NCBI GenBank assembly: GCA_021845945.1 | Contig: JAJZRD010000011.1 | Coordinates: 1-38,529 of the forward strand | Reading direction: 5' to 3' | DNA length: 38,529 bases | Origin: Chloroflexota bacterium | GTDB taxonomy: Bacteria; Chloroflexota; UBA6077 | Part shown: piece by piece, positions 31,339 through 38,529 of the stretch | How positions within the stretch are numbered: position 1 is the stretch's first letter | Layout: each line of letters starts with the position of its first letter | The notes under the pieces: generated by a model | Databases searched by the model: none | What the model was told of the DNA's origin: nothing | Seen by the model: the letters and a program-made list of their open reading frames with translations, nothing else | Program-made: the position numbers and the translations under genes

Positions 31339-32703
31339 ATGCGTTGCTGCAGCTACCTGGTGACGCACCGCCTGGCGCGGGGCGGGTGGATCGCCATCAA
31401 CGGGTTGTCCGGGGCGGTAGACCTCCTGGATGATGCCACCAAGGGGATCCTGGATGCCCCACCGGCCGATGGCCCAGCCGATCCCGAGCTGCTGTCCAGG
31501 CTGCGGCAACGGGGTTACCTGTTCGCGGATCAAGACGAGGAGGAGAGGCTCTTCCTGGCGATGTGGGAGCGCCAGAAGCGACTGAGCCAGGATAGGCCTC
31601 TCCAGTTCGTCCTGTGCCCGACCCACTCCTGCAATCTGGCCTGTCGCTACTGCTTCGAGGGATCTATCACTTCCCGGGCGCCCCGAGTCCTGGGAGACGA
31701 GGCGATCGTGGCCGCCTTTCGGGCCATGGACGAGATCGCCGCGCGAACCCCGTCTCGAAAGCGCGAGGTGGATCTCTTCGGCGGAGAACCCCTGCTCCCG
31801 TCGACCCTGGGAGCCGTTCGAAAGAGCCTCCGAGAGGCCGAGACCCGGGGGATGGGCGTGGGTGTGGTGACCAACGGCACCCACCTGGCGACAGGCTACC
31901 GAGAGCTGATCCTCGAGTTCCGCCACCTCTTCAGCCACTTTCAAATCACCGTCGATGGCCCCCAGACCATCCACGACTATCGCCGGCCCTTCCGCAGCGG
32001 GAAAGGTAGCCATGGAGCCGCCCTGGAGGCGGTGGAGCTGCTTGTGAGCCTCGGGATAAGGGTGGCGGTGCGTGTGAACCTGGATGCCCACAATGTGGCC
32101 TACCTCCCCGAGATCGCTGAGATGATCGTCCGGCGAGGCTGGCCCGAGCAGCCCAACTTCCGCTGCGTCCTGGCGCCGGTAGCCGATCATCTGGGGACCG
32201 GCAGCTACCCGGCTTTGCTGCCGGAAGACCAGTTGGTGAGGGATCTGGCCGAGGTGATGGCCGCCAGCGAGAGCGCCCGCCGGCTCTTCCGGCTGGACCT
32301 GTTCCGCAGTGCCAAGCATCTGAGCGGTGTCCTGGGGCTGGCCAGCCTCAAGGGTCAGCCGATGTTACAGTACTGCGAAGCCAACGGTCTCCACTCCTAC
32401 ACCTTTGGGGCCGATGGCTGCATCTACCCCTGCTCCGAGATGCTGGACCAGCCGGAACTGGCCATCGGCAGCTTCTTCCCCTCCTTCGAGATAGACGAGG
32501 GGAAGGCAGCCCCCTGGCGGGACAGGAGCATCGTGGCGATGCCGGAGTGCCGCTCTTGCCGGGTGGCCACCTTCTGCGGTGGTGGATGCGCCTACCAGGC
32601 TTTGAAGCGGAGCGGCAGCCCAATGGAGCCCGCCTGCTATGGGGCTGAGAAGGTGATTTCCGCCTTCCTGGAGTGCTTCGGCGATAGGCTCTCGCCCCAG
32701 TAG
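31339..32703 (+). CDS. Radical SAM/SPASM peptide maturase
   Basis: A 454-residue radical SAM enzyme. Residues 1-90 are an N-terminal domain of the kind found in peptide maturases (GGWIAINGLSGAVDLLDDAT, then LRQRGYLFADQDEEERLF), possibly for leader recognition. The radical SAM cluster motif is C98-x3-C102-x2-C105 in HSCNLACRYCFEG; DLFGGEPLL is the SAM-contacting GGE motif. The C-terminal SPASM domain has CEANGLHSYTFGADGCIYPC, then CRSCRVATFCGGGC (CxxC-x5-C-x3-C) and a last Cys in PACYGAEK, enough to bind two auxiliary 4Fe-4S clusters. Such enzymes install thioether or C-C cross-links in peptides. The small peptide gene 21 nt upstream is the evident substrate. An anaerobic sulfatase maturase is an alternative, but no sulfatase is nearby. 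Confidence 0.92.
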   Translation: MRCCSYLVTHRLARGGWIAINGLSGAVDLLDDATKGILDAPPADGPADPELLSRLRQRGYLFADQDEEERLFLAMWERQKRLSQDRPLQFVLCPTHSCNLACRYCFEGSITSRAPRVLGDEAIVAAFRAMDEIAARTPSRKREVDLFGGEPLLPSTLGAVRKSLREAETRGMGVGVVTNGTHLATGYRELILEFRHLFSHFQITVDGPQTIHDYRRPFRSGKGSHGAALEAVELLVSLGIRVAVRVNLDAHNVAYLPEIAEMIVRRGWPEQPNFRCVLAPVADHLGTGSYPALLPEDQLVRDLAEVMAASESARRLFRLDLFRSAKHLSGVLGLASLKGQPMLQYCEANGLHSYTFGADGCIYPCSEMLDQPELAIGSFFPSFEIDEGKAAPWRDRSIVAMPECRSCRVATFCGGGCAYQALKRSGSPMEPACYGAEKVISAFLECFGDRLSPQ

Positions 32704-32739
32704 GAGGGTTGGGCCCGCCGCTGAAGGAAGGAGGCCGTC

Positions 32740-33327
32740 GTGGCGCATCGTGCCTTCTCCATCGTGCAGTTCCTCCTTCTACCTCTGCTGTTCCTTCCAC
32801 CGTCGACCCTCTTCCAGCAGGAGCCGGAGTTCCGTTTGGGGTTCAAAGGGCTGGCCGATCTGATTCCGCAGCTGGTGGGCAGCCCCCTGGAGGAGGAGCA
32901 GCGCAACCCACTGAATGGGGATGCTCTTCAGAGGACCACCACCGGGCTGATGGTATGGCGCAAGGCGGACAACTGGACCGCTTTCACCGACGGTAGCCGA
33001 AGCTGGATCAGAGGTCCCCAGGGCCTTCAATCGCGAGGCAATGAGGAGCTGTTCGACTGGGAAGTGGCCGCGGCCGTCCCCGGCCCGACTCTGGTCCCGC
33101 CTCTCACCGCTACTCCCGGGCCCTCGGCGACGCCGGCTCTCCCCCTCGGTGGGATCCGCAGTCCGGATCCTGCCGGGGAATGGGTCACCAGCGTATCCCC
33201 CAACACCAGGTACTACACCTCTCGGAACGGCCTCTCGGTGTGGCGCGATTGGACGCCTCGCAACCGGATCTGGTTCGCCACCGAGGGCGATCTGCTGTCC
33301 GCCTATCCTGGCAGGACTCGGCGGTGA
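32740..33327 (+). CDS. Secreted protein with VWRKADNWTAF-type domain
   Basis: A 195-residue exported protein. An N-terminal signal peptide (hydrophobic residues 8-22, FSIVQFLLLPLLFLPP) is followed by a domain with TTTGLMVWRKADNWTAFTDG and WIRGPQGLQSRGNEELFDWE. A Pro/Thr/Ala-rich linker (VPGPTLVPPLTATPGPSATP) comes next, and then a short C-terminal module YYTSRNGLSVW with NRIWFATEGDLLSAYPG. I associate the VWRKADNWTAF block with secreted Chloroflexota proteins; its function is unknown to me. The GTG start follows AAGGAAGGAGG at six bases. It begins 36 nt after the maturase and is likely the last gene of the operon, so it may export, bind or be modified with the peptide product, all unproved. 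Confidence 0.75.
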   Translation: MAHRAFSIVQFLLLPLLFLPPSTLFQQEPEFRLGFKGLADLIPQLVGSPLEEEQRNPLNGDALQRTTTGLMVWRKADNWTAFTDGSRSWIRGPQGLQSRGNEELFDWEVAAAVPGPTLVPPLTATPGPSATPALPLGGIRSPDPAGEWVTSVSPNTRYYTSRNGLSVWRDWTPRNRIWFATEGDLLSAYPGRTRR

Positions 33328-33393
33328 GGCGGGTTGGACACCGGGTCCCTGGGGAAGAAGGGGTGAAAGTGGGTATGCATCTTGCCGCAGTCG

Positions 33394-33422
33394 CCCGAAC
33401 CGGTCGACACGGCCGGTTCGGG
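33394..33422 (+). repeat. 10-bp hairpin after the secreted-protein gene
   Basis: CCCGAACCGG (33394-33403) and CCGGTTCGGG (33413-33422) are perfectly complementary with a 9-nt loop and no T-run. It sits between the secreted-protein stop and the CBS gene, marking the likely end of the peptide operon. Confidence 0.6.
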
Positions 33423-33460
33423 TGGACGCGCCGGATGCTAGACAGATAGGGAGTAGAGGA

Positions 33461-33907
33461 ATGAAGCTTCGAGACATCATGACGACGGACTTCTGCTGCG
33501 CCAACCCCTCGGACTCGTTGAGCAAGGTGGCCACCGAAATGAAGCGCCACAACGTGGGGGTCATGCCGGTTTGCCAGAATAGCAGCCTGCTCGGGTTGAT
33601 CACCGACCGCGACATCGTGATCCAGTGTGTTGTCGCCGGTACCGACCCCGATGAGTGCAAGGTCAGCAGCTTCATGACCAAGGAGTTGGTGCAGGGCGGC
33701 CCGGAGATGGACGTCGCCGACGCCGCTCGCCTGATGGGAGAAGAGCAGCTGCATCGGCTGCCGGTGGTGGATGGCGGCCGCCTGGTGGGCATCGTCTCGT
33801 TGGGAGACCTGGCCGTTCACAGCACGGATGACAAGCTCGTGGCCGGCTTGCTGCGGCAGATCTCTATGCCGGTCCGATCCATGAAGCCGCAGGCCGTCGC
33901 CGCGTGA
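33461..33907 (+). CDS. CBS-domain pair protein
   Basis: A 148-residue protein made of two CBS domains (Bateman module). The first is LRDIMTTDFCCANPSDSLSK to LLGLITDRDIVIQ, the second VSSFMTKELVQGGPEMDVAD to RLVGIVSLGDLAVH. Such stand-alone pairs bind adenosine nucleotides (AMP, ATP, SAM) and act as energy or stress sensors. The ATG at 33461 is supported by GGGAG and AGAGGA just upstream; the frame extends far upstream but that stretch shadows the preceding gene. Its partner protein is unknown. Confidence 0.92.
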   Translation: MKLRDIMTTDFCCANPSDSLSKVATEMKRHNVGVMPVCQNSSLLGLITDRDIVIQCVVAGTDPDECKVSSFMTKELVQGGPEMDVADAARLMGEEQLHRLPVVDGGRLVGIVSLGDLAVHSTDDKLVAGLLRQISMPVRSMKPQAVAA

Positions 33908-33993
33908 GGCCACGGCCCCGGCAAGGCAGGGCGGGGCTCGTGACGCAGGCGATTGCAGCGTCACGCCCCGTCGCCCGGTGGACGGCACTCGAG

Positions 33994-34017
33994 GGGCAGG
34001 GGCTTATCCCCCTGCCC
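33994..34017 (+). repeat. 9-bp hairpin between CBS and DUF2795 genes
   Basis: GGGCAGGGG (33994-34002), loop CTTATC and CCCCTGCCC (34009-34017). No T-run follows. It may end the CBS transcript or stabilise an mRNA. Confidence 0.5.
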
Positions 34018-34052
34018 AAGCCTATTCCCAGATCAGATCGGAGTCGTTTCCA

Positions 34053-34253
34053 TTGGAGGAGAAGCGGACGACGACCTCGCCGGTCGACGTGGCCGAGGCA
34101 CTGGTGGGTGCTCCCTTTCCTTGCACGAAGGAGGAACTGCTGGAGCATGCCCGCCGGATCGGTGCCACGGAGGAGGCACTGGACACGCTGCTGGCCCTCC
34201 CGGAGGGAAGCTACCAGGGCCCCCCGGACGTCATGAAGTGGGTGCAGGGCTGA
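34053..34253 (+). CDS. DUF2795 protein
   Basis: A small protein of about 66 residues matching DUF2795. The core VDVAEALVGAPFPCTKEELL is followed by HARRIGATEEALDTLLALP and a GSYQGPPDVMKWV end, the family pattern in which an FP-x-x-K-x-x-L helix precedes an LP-x-x-x-Y turn. Function is unknown; members are often found near general stress genes. The start is uncertain: TTG 34053 has GGAG nine bases upstream, a GTG at 34089 would give a minimal domain, and the frame is open further upstream. Confidence 0.7.
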   Translation: MEEKRTTTSPVDVAEALVGAPFPCTKEELLEHARRIGATEEALDTLLALPEGSYQGPPDVMKWVQG

Positions 34254-34408
34254 GCCTTCCAGTCAGGGGGCGGTGAAGGCACGGCTCGTTACTACTTTTG
34301 CCGGGCGCGCCTTCGTCGAGGGGATCCAGGGCATGAGGAGACGACGGCCGCCCGGCGAGCCGGTTCGGCTGCCGGAAGCCAGCCCCTCAGTAGCTTCAGG
34401 CTAACCCG

Positions 34409-34969
34409 CTAGTGACGGCGAGAGTGTGCCTTCTCCTTCGCCCGGGCCTCGGCACGGCTCTCCTTGACCTCGGCACGGCTTTCCTTGACCTCCGCAGCCG
34501 GAATGCTCTCTCGAACTATGAGGACGTCCCTGCCGTAGTGGACTCGTTCGTCCGCAGGGAGTCTCTTCCTGCTTCCGGTTAGGCCGGACCAAACGCCGGT
34601 GGTCAACTCGTAGCCGAGGATCGCGAAGCTGTTCGGATCGATCTCCACCTCGGAGATGGTTCCCACCACCTCGCCGGTGTCGGCCAGGGCTTTGGTCCCC
34701 TTTAGCTCCGACAGGTAGACCTCGCCGTCACCCCGAACCGGATGCTCCTCCTTCAGCACGTCGGTGTTCGGGATGGTTATGGCATCTCTTCCGGCGGAGT
34801 GGATCTCCTTTACCGGGACCAACTTGTCGTTCCTGCCTCCGGTCGGCCTGATGGTGAGTGCCACCACCCGCCGTCGATTGGGTTCCAGCACCACGTCGCG
34901 AACGGTGCCTTCTTTGGTGCCATCGGCGATGCTGACTATCGCTATCCCGCTCAATCGTGAAGCCTTCAT
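34409..34969 (-). CDS. PRC-barrel domain protein
   Basis: A 186-residue protein with two PRC-barrel-like beta domains. The first is MKASRLSGIAIVSIADGTKE to VVALTIRPTGG, the second VYLSELKGTKALADTGEVVG to SFAILGYELTTGVW. The C-terminus is a charged tail with two tandem copies of a 7-residue unit (AEVKESR, AEVKESR), encoded by a 21-nt tandem repeat. PRC-barrel proteins occur in RNA processing and photosynthetic reaction centres; in this stand-alone form the role is unknown. The ATG at 34969 is chosen because AAAGGAG lies seven bases upstream; the frame continues upstream but the added residues look non-coding. It is divergent from ftsH. Confidence 0.85.
   Translation of the reverse strand: MKASRLSGIAIVSIADGTKEGTVRDVVLEPNRRRVVALTIRPTGGRNDKLVPVKEIHSAGRDAITIPNTDVLKEEHPVRGDGEVYLSELKGTKALADTGEVVGTISEVEIDPNSFAILGYELTTGVWSGLTGSRKRLPADERVHYGRDVLIVRESIPAAEVKESRAEVKESRAEARAKEKAHSRRH
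34448..34489. repeat. Two-copy 21-nt tandem repeat within the PRC-barrel gene
   Basis: 34448-34468 and 34469-34489 differ by one base. Read on the reverse strand they encode repeated AEVKESR-type units, lengthening the charged tail. Confidence 0.85.
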
Positions 34970-35473
34970 CTCGCGGCTCCTTTCGTCCGGTGTTGGGTGG
35001 GCCGAACCCCGGAAGGCCCGGCCCGAACCGTGCCCGAAAGCACTACGCGTGCCGCATGCCGGGCCGCGGCGAAGTGCGGAGCGCAGCGTGCAGGGTGCGG
35101 AGGTCCAATGCGCCGTGCACTCCAGACCCGCGGACTCGCCCGCGATCCCCATCGTATGGCCGGTGGTACCGATATTGCAAAACCAGGGGATGAGGAGTCG
35201 ACTTCACTGTCTCGCCCCCGGATCAAAGGCGAGGATTTGCCGATCCAGACCGCTGTTGTTCCCTGGCCGAGCGTGCCGGTGGTTCACCAGGCTCCGTCGG
35301 CTCGGAGTCCATGGTGCTCGGACACAATGGTCTTGACAGGTGCCGGTGACGCCGGCAGGGGCGCATACACAGGTGCGCCCAGGGCAGACACGTGGGTCTC
35401 CCCTGCGCCTGGCGAAATCCGTGCGACAGAGCAATAGGGCCATGGAGGCCGAAGTCAGAAGAGGTGGTACATC
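34970..35473. other. Intergenic region between PRC-barrel gene and ftsH
   Basis: About 500 bases without a gene I can support. Open frames here lack binding sites and have shadow-like composition. GGGCGCA (35359-35365) pairs with TGCGCCC (35374-35380), with a second small hairpin just before it (TGCCGG...CCGGCA, 35341-35357). A perfect TTGACA lies at 35333-35338, but I see no matching -10 at normal spacing, so the ftsH promoter is not located. Confidence 0.5.
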
Positions 35474-37339
35474 TTGAGAGACCGGGGTGATGGTAAGGGA
35501 TCCTCGCGGCGGTCGGCGGCCCTGTTCGCCGTGGGCGCGCTGCTAGTATTGACTTTGGCCACCCTGCCCATGCGGCAGTTCCAGTCGTCTGGAGAGCCCA
35601 CTCCGGAGGTCAACTTCAGCCAGGTCGCCGCCTATGCCAAGGTTGGCCAGATCTCCCGCATCGTCGAGGATGGCAACAACCTGAATGTCACCCTTACCAG
35701 CGGCACCGTGGTCAAGGCCCAGCGGGAGCCCGACCTCGGGCTGACCCAGTCGCTGCGGAACTACGGGGTCACCGACGAGCAGCTTTCCAGGATTGACCTG
35801 CAGATCAAGGCGCAATCGGATTGGAATTGGCTGGGCTCCACCTTCTGGTTGCTCCCCCTGCTGTTTATTGGCCTGATGCTGATGCTCTTCATGAGGCAGG
35901 GGAATTCCCAGCCGGGCGGCAGCAACGTTTTCTCCTTCGGTAAGAGCCGGGCCCGGCGGATCACCGCCGACCAGCCCAGCATCCACTTCACAGACGTGGC
36001 CGGCGTGGACGAGGCGAAGGAGGAGCTGGCGGAGGTGGTGGAGTTCCTGAGGTCGCCTCAGAAGTTCAGCGCCGTGGGGGCCCGCATCCCGAAGGGGGTC
36101 CTGCTGGTGGGTCCTCCGGGCACCGGCAAGACCCTGATGGCTCGAGCCGTAGCGGGGGAAGCCTCCGTCCACTTCTTCCACATCAGCGGATCCGAGTTCG
36201 TGGAGCTGTTTGTGGGGGTTGGCGCCTCCCGTGTCCGGGACCTGTTCGACGAGGCGAAGAAGAACGCCCCCTGCATCATCTTCATCGACGAGATCGATGC
36301 GGTAGGGAGGCAGCGGGGTCGAGGGCTCGGGGGAGGCAACGACGAGCGAGAGCAGACCCTGAACCAGATCCTGGTGGAGATGGATGGCTTCGACAAGAAC
36401 ACCGGGATCGTGGTGATCGCGGCCACCAACCGCCCGGACATCCTGGATTCGGCGCTACTGAGGCCCGGTCGGTTCGACCGTAGGGTGGCCCTGGACAGCC
36501 CGGACCTGATGGGCCGGCTGGAGATCCTGCAGGTGCATGCTCGGGGCAAGCCCCTGGGCGAAGACGTGGACCTCTCTACCGTAGCCAGGCAAACCCCCGG
36601 CTTCTCGGGTGCCGACCTGGAGAATCTGCTGAACGAGGCCGCCATCCTGGCGGCCCGCCGAAACGACACCATCATCGGCAAGCCGGATCTGGAAGAGGCT
36701 ATCGATCGGGTCATTGCCGGTCCGGAGCGCAAAGGGCGGTTGATCAGCGAGCAGGAGAAGAACATCACCGCCTACCACGAGATGGGCCATACCCTGGTGG
36801 CCTACTACATGCCTCACCTGGACCCCATCCACAAGGTGACCGTCGTCGCCCGTGGCATGGCGGGTGGCCACACCCGGCTGTTGCCAACCGAGGACCGACA
36901 TCTGTGGACCAGATCGCAGATGTCCGAGATGCTGGCCTTCGCGTTAGGGGGGCTGGCGGCGGAGGAGTTGATCTTCGGCGAGACCACCACCGGGCCGAGC
37001 AACGATCTTCAGCAGGCCACCGATATCGCCCGAAAGATGGTGACTCTGTACGGCATGAGCCCCAGGATCGGCACGGTCAGTCTGGGCTCCTCGGGGGTGG
37101 TGGACTACCTGGGCACCGACTTCTTCGAGCAGAAGAGCTACAGCGAGGAGACGTCTGCCCTGGTAGACGCGGAGATTCGAAAGATGATCGACGAGGCCCA
37201 CGCCCAGGCCGCCGAGGTCCTGACCACCCACCGACAGCAGCTGGTGGACGTTTCGGAGCTGCTGAAGGAGAAGGAGACCTTAACCGGCGACGAAGTGGCT
37301 CAGCTGCTGGGCCCCGGCGAGATCCACAAGGTGGCCTGA
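35474..37339 (+). CDS. ftsH: ATP-dependent membrane zinc protease FtsH
   Basis: A 621-residue AAA+ protease that extracts and degrades membrane and regulatory proteins. One transmembrane helix lies at about residues 14-32, then an extracytoplasmic segment and a second helix ([19 protein letters not shown], about 122-140). The AAA module has Walker A G213-PPGTGKT, Walker [16 protein letters not shown] and the second region of homology [14 protein letters not shown]. The protease site is H435-E-M-G-H439 with D511 (GPSNDLQQ) as third zinc ligand; the usual HEAGH is HEMGH here, a tolerated change in HExxH. The TTG start has GAGGTGG upstream. Length is standard. Confidence 0.96.
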   Translation: MRDRGDGKGSSRRSAALFAVGALLVLTLATLPMRQFQSSGEPTPEVNFSQVAAYAKVGQISRIVEDGNNLNVTLTSGTVVKAQREPDLGLTQSLRNYGVTDEQLSRIDLQIKAQSDWNWLGSTFWLLPLLFIGLMLMLFMRQGNSQPGGSNVFSFGKSRARRITADQPSIHFTDVAGVDEAKEELAEVVEFLRSPQKFSAVGARIPKGVLLVGPPGTGKTLMARAVAGEASVHFFHISGSEFVELFVGVGASRVRDLFDEAKKNAPCIIFIDEIDAVGRQRGRGLGGGNDEREQTLNQILVEMDGFDKNTGIVVIAATNRPDILDSALLRPGRFDRRVALDSPDLMGRLEILQVHARGKPLGEDVDLSTVARQTPGFSGADLENLLNEAAILAARRNDTIIGKPDLEEAIDRVIAGPERKGRLISEQEKNITAYHEMGHTLVAYYMPHLDPIHKVTVVARGMAGGHTRLLPTEDRHLWTRSQMSEMLAFALGGLAAEELIFGETTTGPSNDLQQATDIARKMVTLYGMSPRIGTVSLGSSGVVDYLGTDFFEQKSYSEETSALVDAEIRKMIDEAHAQAAEVLTTHRQQLVDVSELLKEKETLTGDEVAQLLGPGEIHKVA

Positions 37340-37452
37340 CGGCGGGCGTTCGTAGCCGCTCCCTCGTGCGCGTGAGGCCTGCCGCGTGAGCGCCGGGTGA
37401 AGGGCGGGCCGGTGGTAGGGGGGCCGGCCGCGAGAATAGGCTGATTCTTGCC

Positions 37453-38529
37453 ATGGAACGAGACGAAGTCAGCGCCTTGAAATTCACGCCTCTGGTCCCT
37501 CCGGCCGGCTTCGTGCCTCGACCGCAGCTGTCGCAGGCCATCGCTCGGGGGCTCCGGGGCCGGCTGGTGCTGATCGTGGCCCCCCCTGGCTATGGCAAGA
37601 CCGCCCTCCTCTCCTCCGTGGCGTTGGAGTGGAGCCGGTTTGCCGGGGATGGGACCTTCCACCTGGCCTGGTATCGGTTGGATCCCAGCGACGACGATGC
37701 AGCCCTGTTCGTGGCAAGGCTGGTGGAGGCAGTGCGGCGGGTGGTGCCGGGCTTCGGGGGCGTCGCCAGGGCAGCCCTCCAGGAGATGGAGGACGTCCGC
37801 GGAGAGCTACGGCGATCGATGGCCCTGTTCCAGGACGAGCTTCGACGCCTGGAGCCGGAGAGGGTCTTTCTGGTTCTGGATGGGCTGCACTACCTTACTG
37901 ACCCGGCGATAGTGGAGGCCCTGGAACAGGCTCTCCTGGACTCGGCCTCGCCTCTGCGGCTGATCGCGGCTACCCAGACCGATCCCTACCTTTACCTGTC
38001 GGCCCTCCGATCGCAGGATGCGCTGGTGGAACTGCGCATCGAAGATCTCCGCTGGAATCCCGAGGAGCTGCGCCGGCAGACGCTCCAGCGAGTCGGCGGG
38101 CCGCTTTCCCAAGGTGCCCTGGACGACCTGATGCGGGTTACCGGCGGATGGCCCTCGGCCGCCAACCTGGCTTCGCTGATCCTGGCACGGGACCTCAGCT
38201 CCCAGTCCTTCATGCGGCTGGCCCCCACGGAGCACGGCTACGCGGTGCTGCTCAGGGAGCTGCTTTCCGGCCTGCCGACCGAGCGCAGGGAGGCGGCGCT
38301 GCGAACCTCACTTCTGGCTCGGCTCGATCCCTCCTCTTGCGGGGACGGGGTAGGCGTCGAGGATCCCGAGGCGTTCCTTCGGTTCTTGGAGGGGAGCGGG
38401 CTGCCGGTGGTGAAGCCGGCGGGCAGCGACCTTCCCCTGTACTACGAGCCGATCTTCCGCACCGCCCTCCAGCAGGAGCTGGCCCGCCAGCTCCTGCCTC
38501 AGGAGTACAGGGATCTCCAGCGCAGGGTG
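37453..38529 (+). CDS. MalT/LuxR-like STAND NTPase regulator (3' partial)
   Basis: An open frame of 359 codons running off the right edge. It begins MERDEVSALKFTPLVPPAGF with the PPxxxxVPRPQL entry typical of MalT-type regulators. It then has a P-loop VAPPGYGKTALLS near residue 48, a WYRLDPSDDDAALF segment, and a Walker B-like strand VFLVLDGLHYL where the usual DD pair is DG. GGWPSAANLASLIL near residue 235 is the GGWP motif of this family. The missing C-terminus should carry TPR-like repeats and either a LuxR-type helix-turn-helix or, in many Chloroflexota, a BTAD/SARP-type domain. The binding site before the ATG is weak. Ligand and targets are unknown. Confidence 0.88.
   Translation, partial: MERDEVSALKFTPLVPPAGFVPRPQLSQAIARGLRGRLVLIVAPPGYGKTALLSSVALEWSRFAGDGTFHLAWYRLDPSDDDAALFVARLVEAVRRVVPGFGGVARAALQEMEDVRGELRRSMALFQDELRRLEPERVFLVLDGLHYLTDPAIVEALEQALLDSASPLRLIAATQTDPYLYLSALRSQDALVELRIEDLRWNPEELRRQTLQRVGGPLSQGALDDLMRVTGGWPSAANLASLILARDLSSQSFMRLAPTEHGYAVLLRELLSGLPTERREAALRTSLLARLDPSSCGDGVGVEDPEAFLRFLEGSGLPVVKPAGSDLPLYYEPIFRTALQQELARQLLPQEYRDLQRRV

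Noticed and set aside
33041..33460. N-terminal extension of the CBS protein
   Set aside because: It overlaps the secreted-protein gene out of frame; the ATG at 33461 has its own binding site and begins exactly at the first CBS domain.
35333..35366. TTGACA with CATACA as an ftsH promoter
   Set aside because: The spacer would be 25 nt, too long for a sigma-70-type promoter.
1..38529. CRISPR arrays, insertion sequences, prophage or attachment sites
   Set aside because: No regularly spaced direct repeats, transposase, integrase or phage structural genes were recognised anywhere in the window.

Overview
The window is a GC-rich, gene-dense chromosomal segment of a bacterium. It uses TTG and GTG start codons often: the IclR regulator, mraZ, ftsL, yggT, the BlaI-like gene and ftsH all appear to begin with TTG. 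I infer Chloroflexota with moderate confidence. The basis is the secreted protein at 32740-33327, whose VWRKADNWTAF-type block I associate with that phylum, the dcw gene order with a small basic protein (Sbp) gene before ftsA, and the numerous short palindromic intergenic repeats. No search was run.

Layout. 1-4233: a ribose/xylose-type sugar ABC transporter (binding protein cut by the window edge, double ATPase, permease), followed by a small Ig-like lipoprotein. An IclR regulator follows at 4341-5177. 5290-5361: a tRNA with anticodon CAT, with its own promoter and terminator. 5362-5936 is largely non-coding but holds a promoter and a perfect terminator 70 nt apart, upstream of a FemAB/CelD-type acetyltransferase, an MshA-like glycosyltransferase and a PIG-L/LmbE deacetylase (5937-9089). 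9177-10978: a Nif3-like protein and a coiled-coil zinc-ribbon protein.

11259-27146 is a long division and cell-wall (dcw) cluster. It starts with a clear promoter and a MraZ operator (TGGGN repeats on a 10-nt period), then runs mraZ, rsmH, ftsL, ftsI, murF, mraY, murD, ftsW, murC, ftsQ, sbp, ftsA, ftsZ, pgeF, yggS, yggT, and ends in a strong hairpin. murE, murG and murB are missing from their usual places. The reverse strand then carries hemL with a DUF167 gene, and a pyridoxamine-oxidase-like flavoprotein gene.

29471-33327 is the most unusual part. A BlaI/MecI-type repressor and a BlaR1-like M56 membrane metalloprotease lead into an unlisted 36-codon gene (31207-31317) with a near-perfect ribosome binding site and a Cys/Trp/Phe-rich C-terminus. 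A radical SAM/SPASM enzyme with a complete set of cluster cysteines follows, then a secreted protein. I read this as a candidate ribosomally made, radical-SAM-modified peptide (RiPP) system under repressor/protease-type control. Its product and role are unknown.

The right end holds a CBS-pair protein, a DUF2795 protein, a PRC-barrel protein on the reverse strand, the membrane protease FtsH, and the N-terminal part of a MalT-like STAND regulator that runs off the window.
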